DNA from: Physocladia obscura
Taxonomy: Eukaryota; Chytridiomycota; Chytridiomycetes; Chytridiales; Chytriomycetaceae
Assembly (NCBI GenBank): GCA_027596945.1
Contig: JADGJH010000948.1
Location: 1 to 11,863, forward strand
Direction: 5' to 3'
DNA length: 11,863 bases
In this document: in pieces, positions 1-8,510 of the stretch
Layout of the letters: every line of letters begins with the position of its first letter
How positions within the stretch are numbered: position 1 is the first letter of the stretch
Made by a program: the position numbers and the translations under genes
Notes under the pieces: generated by a model
What the model was told of the DNA's origin: nothing
Databases searched by the model: none
Seen by the model: the letters and a program-made list of their open reading frames with translations, nothing else

Positions 1-108
1 ACCCCTTCTATTCTGTTTCACATTTAGCCACTTTGAACTTTCTGCTGTTTCATCCCTATTTTTGATTTCTCCACAATTTGGTAGAAATTTGGAGCTAGGT
101 ATTTACAG

Positions 109-1340
109 AAAATGAGTTACAAGAAAATGAAATAGAAGGAGAACATGAAATTTCAAAAAAGAAGTCTGATGAAAATGTTAAGCACAAAAACATGATTGTT
201 TCATATCCACAAGGTATTAAATCATTTTATTGTGCATTTTATTTTATTATACATCTGTATAGTATTAAACAATGATAAAAACTAGGAATGAGAGAAAAAC
301 TTTTTGAAAATTTTCAAATAGTATCACAATCTTGGACTATTGATAAATGGAACAAAAATTGCTGGGAATTCTTGGATTCTATTCTTGGAATTTGCAAGGA
401 ATTTAAAACAGTTGAAAACATGGATATAAAGCACCATATAATTGTTCTTATGACATGCTTCCAACAATTTAATTTTAGTGGAAAATGGTGCAGTAAGTTT
501 TCATTTTATTCATTAAAAGGACTGAAATAAAATGAAAAATAGAAGCTCATGGTGATTGCTTTCTGCCTGAAGGATCTCAAAGAACTTGCAGTAATACAAA
601 CAATGGCCTTGAGAACATGATTAAACAAGTCAGGTATATTTTAGGCAAAGGCAACAAGGACATATCACAGCTGGCAAAATTTTTGGGCTTTGTTTTCCTT
701 CCAAGCTATGAACAAGTGAGTTCTGATGCATGACTGAATGAGCATGTTTCAGAAGCCTTATATCATGCCAAAATACTGCTGCATTGCAATTTTCAACCAG
801 TTTGGGATTTTACTGAATTTTTCCCTGTCCACAATGGCAACAAAATACCACCTGAAAGAAGAGAGTAGACACATGCTGTTATGGATGGGAAAGCAAAATA
901 TTATTTTGTAAACATTGTAATCAAGAGATGTAACTGTGCAACCAATTGCAAAGTATATGGTTTTGGGCATATTTGTGGTCATTTACTTGCAGCATCATCA
1001 TATCATCATTAGCAAGTTCTTGTAGAGTTGGTAGAAGAAATTGTATGCAATAACACATCAAATATTCCAGAAATTGATGAAAATCTGATAAATTTTCAAC
1101 TCATATTGAAAGTGCCAAAAATGCAATTGAAAAAAGCGAATTTGTGGCATCAGCAAAGCCAACTGTTGGGTGACCAAATTTTGCACAGCAATTTTCTGGA
1201 TGGAAAAATTGAAAACCTCCAAGAAAGTTGTGGCTTGAATTGAGATTTTGTTTTGCCAAATTCTTTGAAAAATACAGAATTGTGTCATGTTTCACATATT
1301 CCACAAAAAATTAACAAAGGTGAGAAGGCAGTGCCAATTA
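109..1340 (+). pseudogene. Degenerate Mutator-like (MULE) transposase with SWIM zinc finger
   Basis: Relic of a cut-and-paste DNA transposase. The reading frame can be followed across two placeable introns. The first, 214-285, has a GTATTA donor and ACTAG acceptor and splits a Gly codon. The second, 493-542, has a GTAAGT donor and AATAG acceptor and splits a Lys codon. After the second, the frame running from 545 contains a 'NTNNGLENMIKQV' stretch, typical of the region after a MULE catalytic core. A SWIM-type CxCx(n)CxH finger follows: Cys-Asn-Cys at 929-937 and Cys-Gly-His at 974-982. In-frame stops at 731-733, 866-868, 1010-1012 and 1241-1243 show it is dead. Protein-like sequence continues past the last stop to about 1340. 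A putative 3' splice site at 107-108 suggests that an upstream exon lies outside or near the window edge. Assignment rests on the SWIM finger plus the TNNGLE motif. The DDE catalytic residues were not located and no terminal inverted repeats were seen. Confidence 0.7.
214..285 (+). other. Intron remnant in the MULE transposase pseudogene
   Basis: This 72-nt GT-AG segment separates two stretches read in the same protein. Removing it joins '...VSYPQ' to a Gly codon and then 'MREKLFENF' in phase 1. It contains in-frame stops, so the join is needed for a continuous protein. The inference rests on splice-site sequence and frame agreement only. Confidence 0.55.
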
Positions 1341-1596
1341 AATTTATTCAAACAGCCATGCAAGAACCCAACTATTCTGCGAATGGACAATACAGCGGCG
1401 ATCAATATGACTGAAGTTACTGCAACGTTCAATTATACCAAACATATTGCGATTTGCTATTGTTGAAACGGTAAACATTAAGATTGAGTATGTTCCCACA
1501 GGCGATCAAATTGCAGACATCCTGAAGAAAATTTAAATTTGAAAAATTTAGAGATCTTAAATACCAATTGGGATCCTTCACACAATTGAGGACGAG
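1341..1596 (+). pseudogene. Ty1/copia retrotransposon relic, end of pol (RNase H)
   Basis: This is the C-terminal end of a copia-type polyprotein, in pieces. One frame reads 'PTILRMDNTAAINMTEV' around 1369-1420, where 'DN.AAI' is the copia RNase H signature carrying a catalytic Asp. A nearby 'NYTKHI' matches the usual 'TKHIDIRYH' block. A frameshift in 'I.ICYC' then moves the frame, and it resumes as 'IEYVPTGDQIADILKK' (about 1485-1533), the hallmark 'VPT..Q.ADILTK' end of copia RNase H. A second shift leads to 'KFEKFRDLKYQLGSF', the usual tail before the 3' LTR. There are at least two frameshifts and a stop, with no upstream reverse transcriptase or integrase, so this is a truncated dead copy. 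It abuts the MULE relic directly, so one element may have inserted into the other. Confidence 0.82.
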
Positions 1597-1810
1597 TGTT
1601 GTGAAATCAAGTCGTGTGGCCAAGCAATTGAAGGTCGAAATTGAAGCTGAATGGTTGGTAGCCGAAAAGGTCTGATCGGTGCTTGAATACTTTCGGCGAT
1701 CTTAATTTAGTTTAAAACGAATGTTTTAATTTTTAATAAAAGAGGACTTTTACCTTTGAAATTGAATTGGAATAGTTTCTTAACATTCTTTGCTGATTCT
1801 TTGGGATACA
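1597..1810 (+). repeat. Possible 3' LTR of the copia relic (end uncertain)
   Basis: Immediately after the RNase H tail the sequence reads GAGGACGAG followed by TGTTG at 1597-1601. This matches the usual copia arrangement of a purine-rich tract and then an LTR starting TGTTG. The following stretch contains an AATAAA signal near 1735, as expected inside an LTR. No matching 5' LTR is present and no clear CAACA end was found. The right boundary (a TACA at 1807-1810) is a guess. Confidence 0.35.
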
Positions 1811-3004
1811 ATCATGGAAATGGTGAGCATTTTCAATTTTTTTTTTTTTTTGGTATTAAATCACTTGTTTTAAGTATCAAGCCCAATGAAAAGATAACAA
1901 AATGGACGCTGAGTTCGAAAAAAGGTGCAGAAAATAGGTACAGAGGAAAATAAAGAAATTATCATTAGATAACGTGAAACATATTGTACCTTCATTCAAT
2001 AAAATTTATGTTTTTTATGAATATAGATCGAAGAGGAAATTTTGTTAGTCTCTCACCGGATAAGATCAGATTAACTTTTCCAAATAAGAATGTTCACATT
2101 ATCGCTATTGTAAGCCAACCATTCAATTCGTCTGTCAAAACTGGTGCAAGAGGAATTACTGCCAAAATATTTTGCCATTTATTCAAGGCGCATATAATAG
2201 AGGAACAAACGCAAAATCGACTTAGATTATAAATAAAAAACAGAACAAACAAAAAGGGAAATAAATTTAGAAAAGAAAAAAAATACCCCCAAAATTAAAT
2301 AAAATGTGGAGATCCGCAAGGATTGGATTCTTATCGACTTCTTTGAAACGGATTTGAAGTGGCTGTGCTTGAAAAAAAAGTTCCGGAATAATGTCAACAA
2401 ATTGATATGAAACAAGCCAGACAACTATTTGTATTTTTTTCAACCCTCACTGTCGTAATTTCGTGTAATCAGCAAGATGCAAGAAGTTCTGGAAATGGTA
2501 TTGATGTCTTTACAATATATACTTCAAATAACTTCGACGCTGATCTTTTCATCTTTGTCTCTTATATAATTGTTCAGCTCCGCCTGGCATGTGGTCTCGA
2601 AGATTTCGAAGATCATATCACAGAATTTTGAAACAAAAAACAAACGGAATATAATAAAATAAAATAATTTAAGCTCTTCTAATCATCCAACGCAGTCAAT
2701 AATCGTTCCGCTCGCATTATAATTAAAATTATAGCACTGTTTTACTCAGTTATTTTCATTTTATTTCTTGGAACCTAAGGCTTGGAAAAATTTTGAGATA
2801 TGCTTATGCGGTTCAAAATTTGACCAAAATGCTAATTCAATAACCGGAGAAAATTTTAATTCAATCTTATGCATTAAATATAAATGATTTTCAAGTTTTT
2901 GTAGCAGAACCACCAAAAAGTGGACGTGATTCAAAATACAAAAAAAATTTTGATTCCACATCAATTCTCAATTTTCAAAATTTAATTTTTCCGCCACCCA
3001 AAAA
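1811..3004. other. AT-rich intergenic region without a supported gene
   Basis: There are many homopolymer A and T runs and no family-recognisable product. The longest ATG-started plus-strand frame is at 2407-2631 (74 aa). It has a hydrophobic N-terminus resembling a signal sequence ('LFVFFSTLTVVISC'), but no supporting splice, promoter or compositional signal. A very short frame at 2304-2357 begins 'MWRSARIGFLSTSLKRI', which resembles a mitochondrial presequence, but it stops after 17 residues. Neither is called as a gene. The last part is presumably the promoter of the downstream transporter. Confidence 0.5.
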
Positions 3005-3005
3005 A

Positions 3006-3013
3006 TATAAAAG
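3006..3013 (+). promoter_or_regulatory. TATA box of the sugar-porter-type gene
   Basis: TATAAAAG lies 40 bp before the ATG at 3053, just downstream of a CCGCCACCC block at 2991-2999. Position and sequence fit a core promoter. The short 5' leader this implies is plausible for a fungal gene but was not tested. Confidence 0.5.
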
Positions 3014-3052
3014 AAGTTGAAGGAAACCCTCTAACAAAAACGGTCAGAAAGT

Positions 3053-4977
3053 ATGACAGACAACCTTCGTGCGGAATCATTGGACCCTAACCCACCAAAG
3101 CTGTTTTCAAGAGCCCTGGTGAAGAGTTGGTTTGCGATTTCTATCGCCATGCTCAGTTTAATTGCTTGCGGATACGATCAAACTATGAGTTAGGCTTTTT
3201 TTTTTCAAATTAATTCATTAGTTATTCTGACAGTGTTATATCAAAGGTTGGGATATGCCTCTCCTGTCGTCATTTACAGATGATATTACGCCGAAGGTGG
3301 TAAATTTTTGGCACGTCCACTTCCCTAACAGAACCAAAATATAAATTTTCACAGAATCCATTGGCCTTGGCAACTTTTGATTCACTTACAAACTATGCCG
3401 GAATGATGGCAGCTGTGTTTATGCCGTTTTCTTATGACTGGAAAGGACGTAAATTTGGCTTTGCTATCGGAAACGTCTTCGCTTTCATTGGTTCCTGTAT
3501 CAGTGTTTTCGGAACGCTTAATCTCAGTCAAGATGTGACAACAATTTACTATTTGGGTCGCTTTATTGCTGTTCTTGGTATTGATATTGCTGCTGGATGT
3601 GCCTATATGGTATGTGATTTTTCTTTCTTGCCAAACTAAATCTAAACAAAAAAAAAAAAAATTGAAGTATGCCGCAGAAGTTTCTCATCCTGCTCATCGG
3701 GCATTCTTTACGGGTCTTTTTGGAATGGGCTGGAGTATCGGAAATTTTATCAACAATTTGATTATTTTTCTTGTGACCTTCATGGATTATTCATCGTGGC
3801 AGTGGAGAATTCCTACCATTATGCAAGCTGTGTTCTCCGTTATTATTCTTGCTGCGTTGCCGTTCATTCCAGAATCTCCCAGGTCTCTTTTCTTTCATTT
3901 TTCTTTAAAGGTTTGAACATTATTCCTTTGCGACAGAACTCTTGTCAGCAAAGGACGCTTTGAGGAAGCCGAGAAAGTTATTCGCGATTGGACAGGTACA
4001 TCTAGTGAAGAATTTGTTAAAGCTCAGATGGTTGAGCTTCGTGAGAGTTTCAAAGATGCTGCAAAAAGTGATACCATATTGGAAACATACAACATGCGAC
4101 CTCTTTGGGCGACTACAAACTCTCAACGCCGAATATTTCTTCTTATTTTCACGAACTCCATTATCAATATGCTCAATCTTGGAGCTACCAGCGGAGTTTT
4201 CGGAACACTTATCTACGATGCGATCGGTTTGGGATCTGACCGTCAAAAGACCGCACTTAACCTTGGCAACAACGCTTTTGCTTGCATCGCCAGTTTTTTC
4301 ATGTCTATGTATATTGAGCAGTGGGGACGTCGTCGCACATATATTATTGCCTACACTATTTCCTTTTTCCTTGGTTTCCTTGGAGCAATTGCTATGGAAG
4401 GATATCGCGATACTTCTGGGATCGGCTATTCCTACTTGTATATTGCGTCAATTTTCATTGGAACCCTTTACAGCGCGCCAATTGGTCCAGTTCAAGTCAT
4501 TTTCCAAACAGAGCTACTGTCATACAACTTCCGTGCCAAAGGAAAAGCTCTTAACGATTTTGTCAATAAGCCAGCAAATGTTGCTCTCACTTACTTCCAA
4601 GTTAAAAATTTATTTTTCTCATTTCCAACATTAAAGCTAATTTTATAATAGAGTTTTGTCTACTCTGCCATTGATACTCGCAGTTTTTGGGTTGCACAGG
4701 TCTACCACAAATTTTTTTCGTTCAAATCGAAGAGCCATTTCTTAACTTTCGTTATAATTCACAGGGCTATACTTTGCTTTTTTTAGGCTGGAACTGGTTT
4801 ACCATGCCCGAAACTAAAGGCCGTACTCTGGAAGAAGTAGACGATATCTTTGACCACCCAAGTCCTATGTACACTGAATGGATCAACAGAAAAAGTGGCC
4901 AGACTAATTACGTTAAATACTCACTTGAAGTTTTGAAAAGTAAGGCTGAGGGAAATTCAGATGCTCTTAAAGCTTAA
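3053..4977 (+). CDS. MFS sugar-porter-family transporter, 12 TM (7 exons)
   Basis: Integral membrane transporter of the fungal sugar porter branch, resembling the lactose-permease/hexose-transporter-like group; probably proton-coupled uptake of a sugar or related solute. Model: exons 3053-3188, 3247-3299, 3355-3609, 3668-3882, 3937-4600, 4652-4699 and 4765-4977, giving 527 aa. All junctions are GT-AG and phase-consistent, and most introns (51-65 nt) have a CTAAC- or CTGAC-like branch point. Signatures: 'CGYDQ' after TM1 (about 39-43), 'DWKGRK' in loop 2-3 (91-96), 'HPAHR' (155-159), 'PESPR' at the end of TM6 (216-220), 'QWGRRR' (348-353) and 'PETKGRTLEE' after TM12 (472-481). Length is normal for the family. 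The usual TM7 'QQ..G.N...YY' sugar-binding block is replaced by 'NMLNLGATSGVFGTLIYD', so the substrate may not be a hexose. Start chosen as the first ATG after the TATA box, giving a short charged N-terminus before TM1. Intron 2 has two in-frame donors three bases apart (3297 and 3300). Confidence 0.9.
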
Positions 4978-5008
4978 TTTAAATTAAGCGCCGTGAATTA
5001 TCAATGAA

Positions 5009-5014
5009 AATAAA
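5009..5014 (+). terminator. Poly(A) signal of the sugar-porter-type gene
   Basis: AATAAA lies 32 bases after the TAA stop at 4975-4977 and is followed by a T-rich tract. This is a good match to a eukaryotic cleavage and polyadenylation signal. Confidence 0.55.
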
Positions 5015-5071
5015 TATATTTTTTTGTTTTTCTTGCAAGTTTTATTTTCCGCCAGTTACTGGAATCAATTA

Positions 5072-5236
5072 TTAGTAAAAATTAATTTCAAATTCGAATT
5101 GCGATGTTAGCTCGTTGTTTGGTACTGGGTCTTCCTTAAAATTTTCCATCAAAGACTTAGAATAATATGGTTGGAAAACAACAGAAATTATAAACTTAAC
5201 TAAATGACAAACTTTTCTGTCAGCTTGAACATCACT
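5072..5236 (-). other. Minus-strand coding-like segment between the transporters
   Basis: On the minus strand this stretch is open for 54 codons and ends in TAA at 5072-5074. The end of the product reads 'MENFKEDPVPNNELTSQF' followed by a few residues; its ATG is at 5147-5149. The acidic and polar make-up is more protein-like than the surrounding AT-rich DNA, but no domain was recognised and no splice partner was proven. It could be a terminal exon of a small gene, a relic, or chance. Confidence 0.2.
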
Positions 5237-5394
5237 TTAAAATTGTTCATTAGAATTCCTGTAGAAAAACTTTTGAAAAATTTGAAATTATTTAAATTAC
5301 TGCTCTCAATCAAAAACCACAGTTACGTGAAATTAATAAAATTTTGGTTAGATTTTTATTGGTTTGAAGTTAAATTCAGCTAATAACAATGCCA

Positions 5395-5610
5395 CAGCTA
5401 GTGGTGAAAGGCTGTGGCGCCGTTTGTACGGTTTAGATCCCACGGTCGTTTTTGAAGGCGGTTTTCACAGATCGCGGTGATTTTGACCAGTTCTTGCGGG
5501 GATAATTTGGGTTTGCATGATGTTTGTAAATACCCGATTTTCCTTGATGAGACGTTTTGGTGGTAGAAAACGGGATTGAGGTATCACCGAAAGACTTGGA
5601 GAATTTGAAA
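5395..5610 (-). other. GC-richer island with overlapping minus-strand open frames, possible gene relic
   Basis: This block is visibly richer in G+C than its flanks. All three minus-strand frames stay open for long stretches. One reads 'SPQELVKITAICENRLQKRP', another 'SVIPQSRFLPPKRLIKENRV', which then hits a TGA and continues 'KPYKRRHSLSPLAV'. On the plus strand the best run is 'VVENGIEVSPKDLENLKHYL'. No family was recognised and no single frame covers the island. A decayed exon or captured fragment fits better than a live gene. Confidence 0.25.
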
Positions 5611-5796
5611 CATTACTTAATAAATGAGAACATACGTCTATTTGTATATTTTATATTTTGACTTCCTACAGGAAGTGACATTTGATTAAAAATTGAGTTG
5701 ATAAACATCAAAAAATGCTGAAATTCTAAATAAAATACCTTAGATGCTTGATGATTGCATGCCAAATAAACGCTGCTCTGACAAATGGAATAAAAT

Positions 5797-5839
5797 AAAA
5801 TTTGTCATCAAACAAAAGCATTAAAAATTTGTCATCAAA
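5797..5839 (+). repeat. 16-bp direct repeat upstream of the DHA2 gene
   Basis: The 16-mer AAAATTTGTCATCAAA occurs at 5797-5812 and again at 5824-5839, a 27-bp period, about 105-147 bp before the ATG at 5944. Perfect repetition at this position could mark paired sites for a transcription factor, or a slippage duplication. A third, related ACATCAAAAAATG lies near 5705. Confidence 0.5.
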
Positions 5840-5900
5840 AAACTTTGAAAATAAATTCCACGAAGGCACAAAATAAAAATTTTAAAAAATAACAATAAAT

Positions 5901-5927
5901 ATGAGAATTGGCACGACCATTAAATAA
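5901..5927 (+). promoter_or_regulatory. Upstream ORF of 8 codons in the DHA2 leader
   Basis: ATG at 5901 opens an 8-codon frame that ends in TAA at 5925-5927, 16 bases before the main ATG at 5944. If it lies in the transcribed leader, ribosomes would meet it first, and it could lower or condition translation of the transporter. The transcription start is unknown, so its presence in the mRNA is unproven. Confidence 0.35.
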
Positions 5928-5943
5928 GACAATATATAATTCA

Positions 5944-7947
5944 ATGAAAGAAAACGAATCTCTTCCAAACACTGAAACTACCACCTTCGAAATCGCTCTA
6001 ACTACCATCGATACCCCAGTGGATGGTGCAGATGAAGCTGCTTCTGCTACTACCACCGCTGCTGCCGCTGACATTGTCAAAATTCCGCTTGAAAAACCGC
6101 AATTCATCTTAGTTTTCGTTGGATTGCTTCTTGCCGTTTTTTTAACGGGGCTCGATCAATCGATCACTTCTACAGCGTTGAAAGCAATCATTGAAGATTT
6201 CGGTCGCCAGGTTCATCTCGTTCCTTCTTTTGTTCTTTTGATTTAAATGCATTTTATTCAGGATCTTGTTTCGTGGATTGGTAGCTCCTACTTGCTCGCA
6301 TCTGCAGGCTCCGGAACGTTGTACGGTAAACTGGCTGATATTTTTGGTCGAAAATCAGCTCTTGTGTTTGCAGTCTGCGTTTTTGAACTTGGCAGTATCA
6401 TAAGCGGCATTTCTAAGTCCATGATCGGGCTCATTGTGGGAAGAGCGATTTCCGGAGTCGGTGGAGGAGGAATTTTGCCACTAGTTATGATTGTGATTAC
6501 GGATATTGTGTCTCTAAGAGATAGAGGTGTCAAATTTTTTTTTTAAACTTAAGGATTTATCTTTTTTTTTTTAATTTCTTCGTTGTAGGTAAATATCAAG
6601 GTATGATTGGAGGAATTGCTGGTATTTCTGCTATAATTGCTCCTTTAATTGGTGGGGCAATCACTGACAGCGGCAATTGGAGGTAAACGTAAAAGAAAAA
6701 AAGAAGGAAGAAAATTGAAACTAAAAAAATTTTTTTTTTTAAAAAACTTAATAGATGGTGCTTCTTTTTAAATCTTCCGTTCGGGTTTATTACACTCATT
6801 TCCATTATCAGTTTCTTGAAATTCCCATCTGAAAAGGGATCTTTTGTGGAGAAAATTTTACGTATTGATTTCTATGGTGCATTTTTTCTCGTTGCTGCAA
6901 TATTCTGTCTCCTGACACCACTTCAACTTGGTGGATCTACATGGAACTGGAACTCTGGCCAAACTATTGGAATGCTGGTAGCCTCTGTGGTCTTACTCGT
7001 AATATTCATCTATATTGAACTCAGAGTCGCCAAAGAGCCAATCGTGCCGGCAGCGATCTTTGCAAACAGCAGTGTGCCTGGCCTGCTTGCAATTTTTGCT
7101 ACTCTTGGGTGTGGAATGATTAGCGGGACATACTTTATTAGTTTGTTTTTTCAAGTTGTCTTCGGAGCCACCGCAACGCAAGGAGGTGTTGCTACAATTC
7201 CCACAATGGTTGGGCTTATGATTACAATGATTGTTAGTGGAATAATTGTTTCCAAGACTGGTATCTTCATTTCGTCACTTCTTGCTTGACTGCTTGGCTT
7301 TTGCCCGTTCGTTACTCATCTGTTTTTCTCCAGGAAAGTACATGATCTTCTTTTATGTTGGACCAGTTATTCTTGCAGTTGGCATTGGCTTCATCTCAAT
7401 CCTCAGCAAAAACTCTACGGAAGCCGTCAAAATCATATACCTCTTCATATTCGGTCTCGGATGCGGTACAATGCTACAAGTGCGCGCACTAGCAATCCAA
7501 GCATCAGTGCCTTTACATCTACTTGCGATCGTTACGGCGGCAGGGCCAACATTCAACACGCTCGGCGGATCAATCGGTGTTGCAATTGTTGGAACTATTT
7601 TCAATAACGTTATGGCTAATTGGATTGCAGGAGCACGGGAGCTTGAGGAATTCATTAACAAGTTTGCTTCAAATGGGATTTCAGTTGATTCAAGTGATAC
7701 TCTACAGATTTTGGAGCTTTTGCAAAGCAGTGTTGGTGGGTACCCAGTTGGAAATGTAACTGAAGCTGCAATTTATAATGCGACACTTGCGAACGCGACG
7801 AGTCAATTGATTGATGGATTTACACACGCGTTTAACTTGGCGTACTTGTGTTTGTTGGTGGCACCAGCAGTTATTTTAGTTGTGGCAGTGGCGTTTGTAA
7901 GACAGTTTGATATGGGCGGAGGCGGCAAGTCAGCAGAATGGCATTGA
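5944..7947 (+). CDS. DHA2-family MFS drug:H+ antiporter, 14 TM (5 exons)
   Basis: Proton-driven exporter of the 14-helix DHA2 branch, which in fungi covers multidrug, toxin and siderophore efflux pumps of the plasma or vacuolar membrane. Model: exons 5944-6210, 6262-6526, 6589-6682, 6755-7260 and 7334-7947, giving 581 aa; introns are 51, 62, 72 and 73 nt, all GT-AG and in phase. The N-terminus (about 1-52) is Thr/Ala-rich and cytosolic. TM1 carries 'LDQSITSTAL' (70-79) and 'WIGSSYLL' follows at 94-101. Motif A is 'GKLADIFGRK' (111-120) and motif B is 'GRAISGVGGGGILPL' around Arg150, ending 'SLRDRGKYQG'. Motif C reads 'APLIGG' (195-200) where the family normally has 'GPxxGG'. 'NWRWCFFLNLPFG' (207-219) is a fungal DHA2 signature. 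'TAAGPTFNTLGGSIGVAI' (445-462) fits a late TM helix. Length is typical. It lies 966 bp downstream of the sugar-porter gene on the same strand. Confidence 0.92.
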
Positions 7948-7963
7948 TGTTGACTTGTTTAGC

Positions 7964-7969
7964 AATAAA
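7964..7969 (+). terminator. Poly(A) signal of the DHA2 gene
   Basis: AATAAA lies 17 bases after the TGA stop that ends at 7947. It is the only such hexamer close behind the gene and is suitably placed for 3' end formation. Confidence 0.5.
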
Positions 7970-8075
7970 AGGCATTTTCTATTGAGTGGGATCATCTTAT
8001 AAATAGGTTAATCTTTTTGGATAATGTTATTTAAATAGTTAGAGTTTGCAGTATTCAGTCTTTCACAAACAGCTT

Positions 8076-8508
8076 TGTAAAGCCAGTGGTGCATCATGAA
8101 GTAAAGTAGAAATAGAAGATAGGAACAGGCGTTAGGTTCTGGTAAGTTGTAGAAGACATTCTGGTAGCTGTAATGGCTTGAGTCAACTTATTCAATACTA
8201 AATATCTCAGAATTAAATGATAAGAGTTCAAGATACAAGTATGAGTTGAAGTTGAAGTAGAAGTTTAATACTTAATAAAGACTTTCTTTTTGATAAGACT
8301 AATTCTTAAAAAGTGCTGGGGTTTAAATAGTTTTTGGAGTTGAAGGAAAAAGAAAGAAAAAGAATAAAAGACGCTTCAAAAGAAAAATGGTTTGAAAGCA
8401 GTTAGAAAGCGGTTAGAAATCGGCTAGAAATCACTTGAATTATTCTTGAGTTGTTGAGAAAATTCTAGAAAATTCTTTGAGAAAATTAGATTGAATTTCT
8501 AATTTACA
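8076..8508 (+). repeat. Left arm of the inverted repeat (LTR- or TIR-like, 433 bp)
   Basis: Starts TGTAAAGCC and ends CTAATTTACA, giving 6-bp inverted termini. It contains a hexamer repeat (GTTGAA, GTTGAA, GTAGAA at 8245-8262), an AT-rich middle with AATAAA at 8274-8279, and three degenerate 11- to 12-bp units of the form GCGGTTAGAAA (8398-8431). The core coding-like sequence begins two bases after the arm, with an ATG at 8511. Confidence 0.72.
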
Positions 8509-8510
8509 TC

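Noticed and set aside
758..982. Minus-strand open frame of 74 codons
   Set aside because: It is the antisense shadow of the MULE transposase relic, whose plus-strand frame carries the SWIM finger.
1058..1304. Two overlapping minus-strand frames
   Set aside because: Antisense shadows of the MULE relic tail; no recognisable content.
2304..2393. Possible small mitochondrial protein starting 'MWRSARIGFLS'
   Set aside because: The frame stops after 17 codons, and a further open piece ('FEVAVLEKKVPE') is in another frame with no credible intron to join them.
2407..2631. Possible small secreted protein of 74 aa
   Set aside because: It has a real ATG and a hydrophobic start, but no promoter, composition or family support, and it sits in a low-complexity AT-rich region.
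3920..4246. Minus-strand frame of 108 codons
   Set aside because: It lies wholly opposite exon 5 of the sugar-porter gene and has no features of its own.
3942..4634. Plus-strand frame of 230 codons overlapping the sugar-porter gene
   Set aside because: Out of frame with the MFS motifs; the frame containing GRRR and the family signatures is the real one.
5931..5940. AATATATAA as TATA box of the DHA2 gene
   Set aside because: It is only a few bases from the ATG at 5944, so a transcript starting downstream of it would lack the start codon. Probably chance AT-richness.
7353..7661. Minus-strand frame of 102 codons
   Set aside because: Antisense shadow of the last exon of the DHA2 gene.
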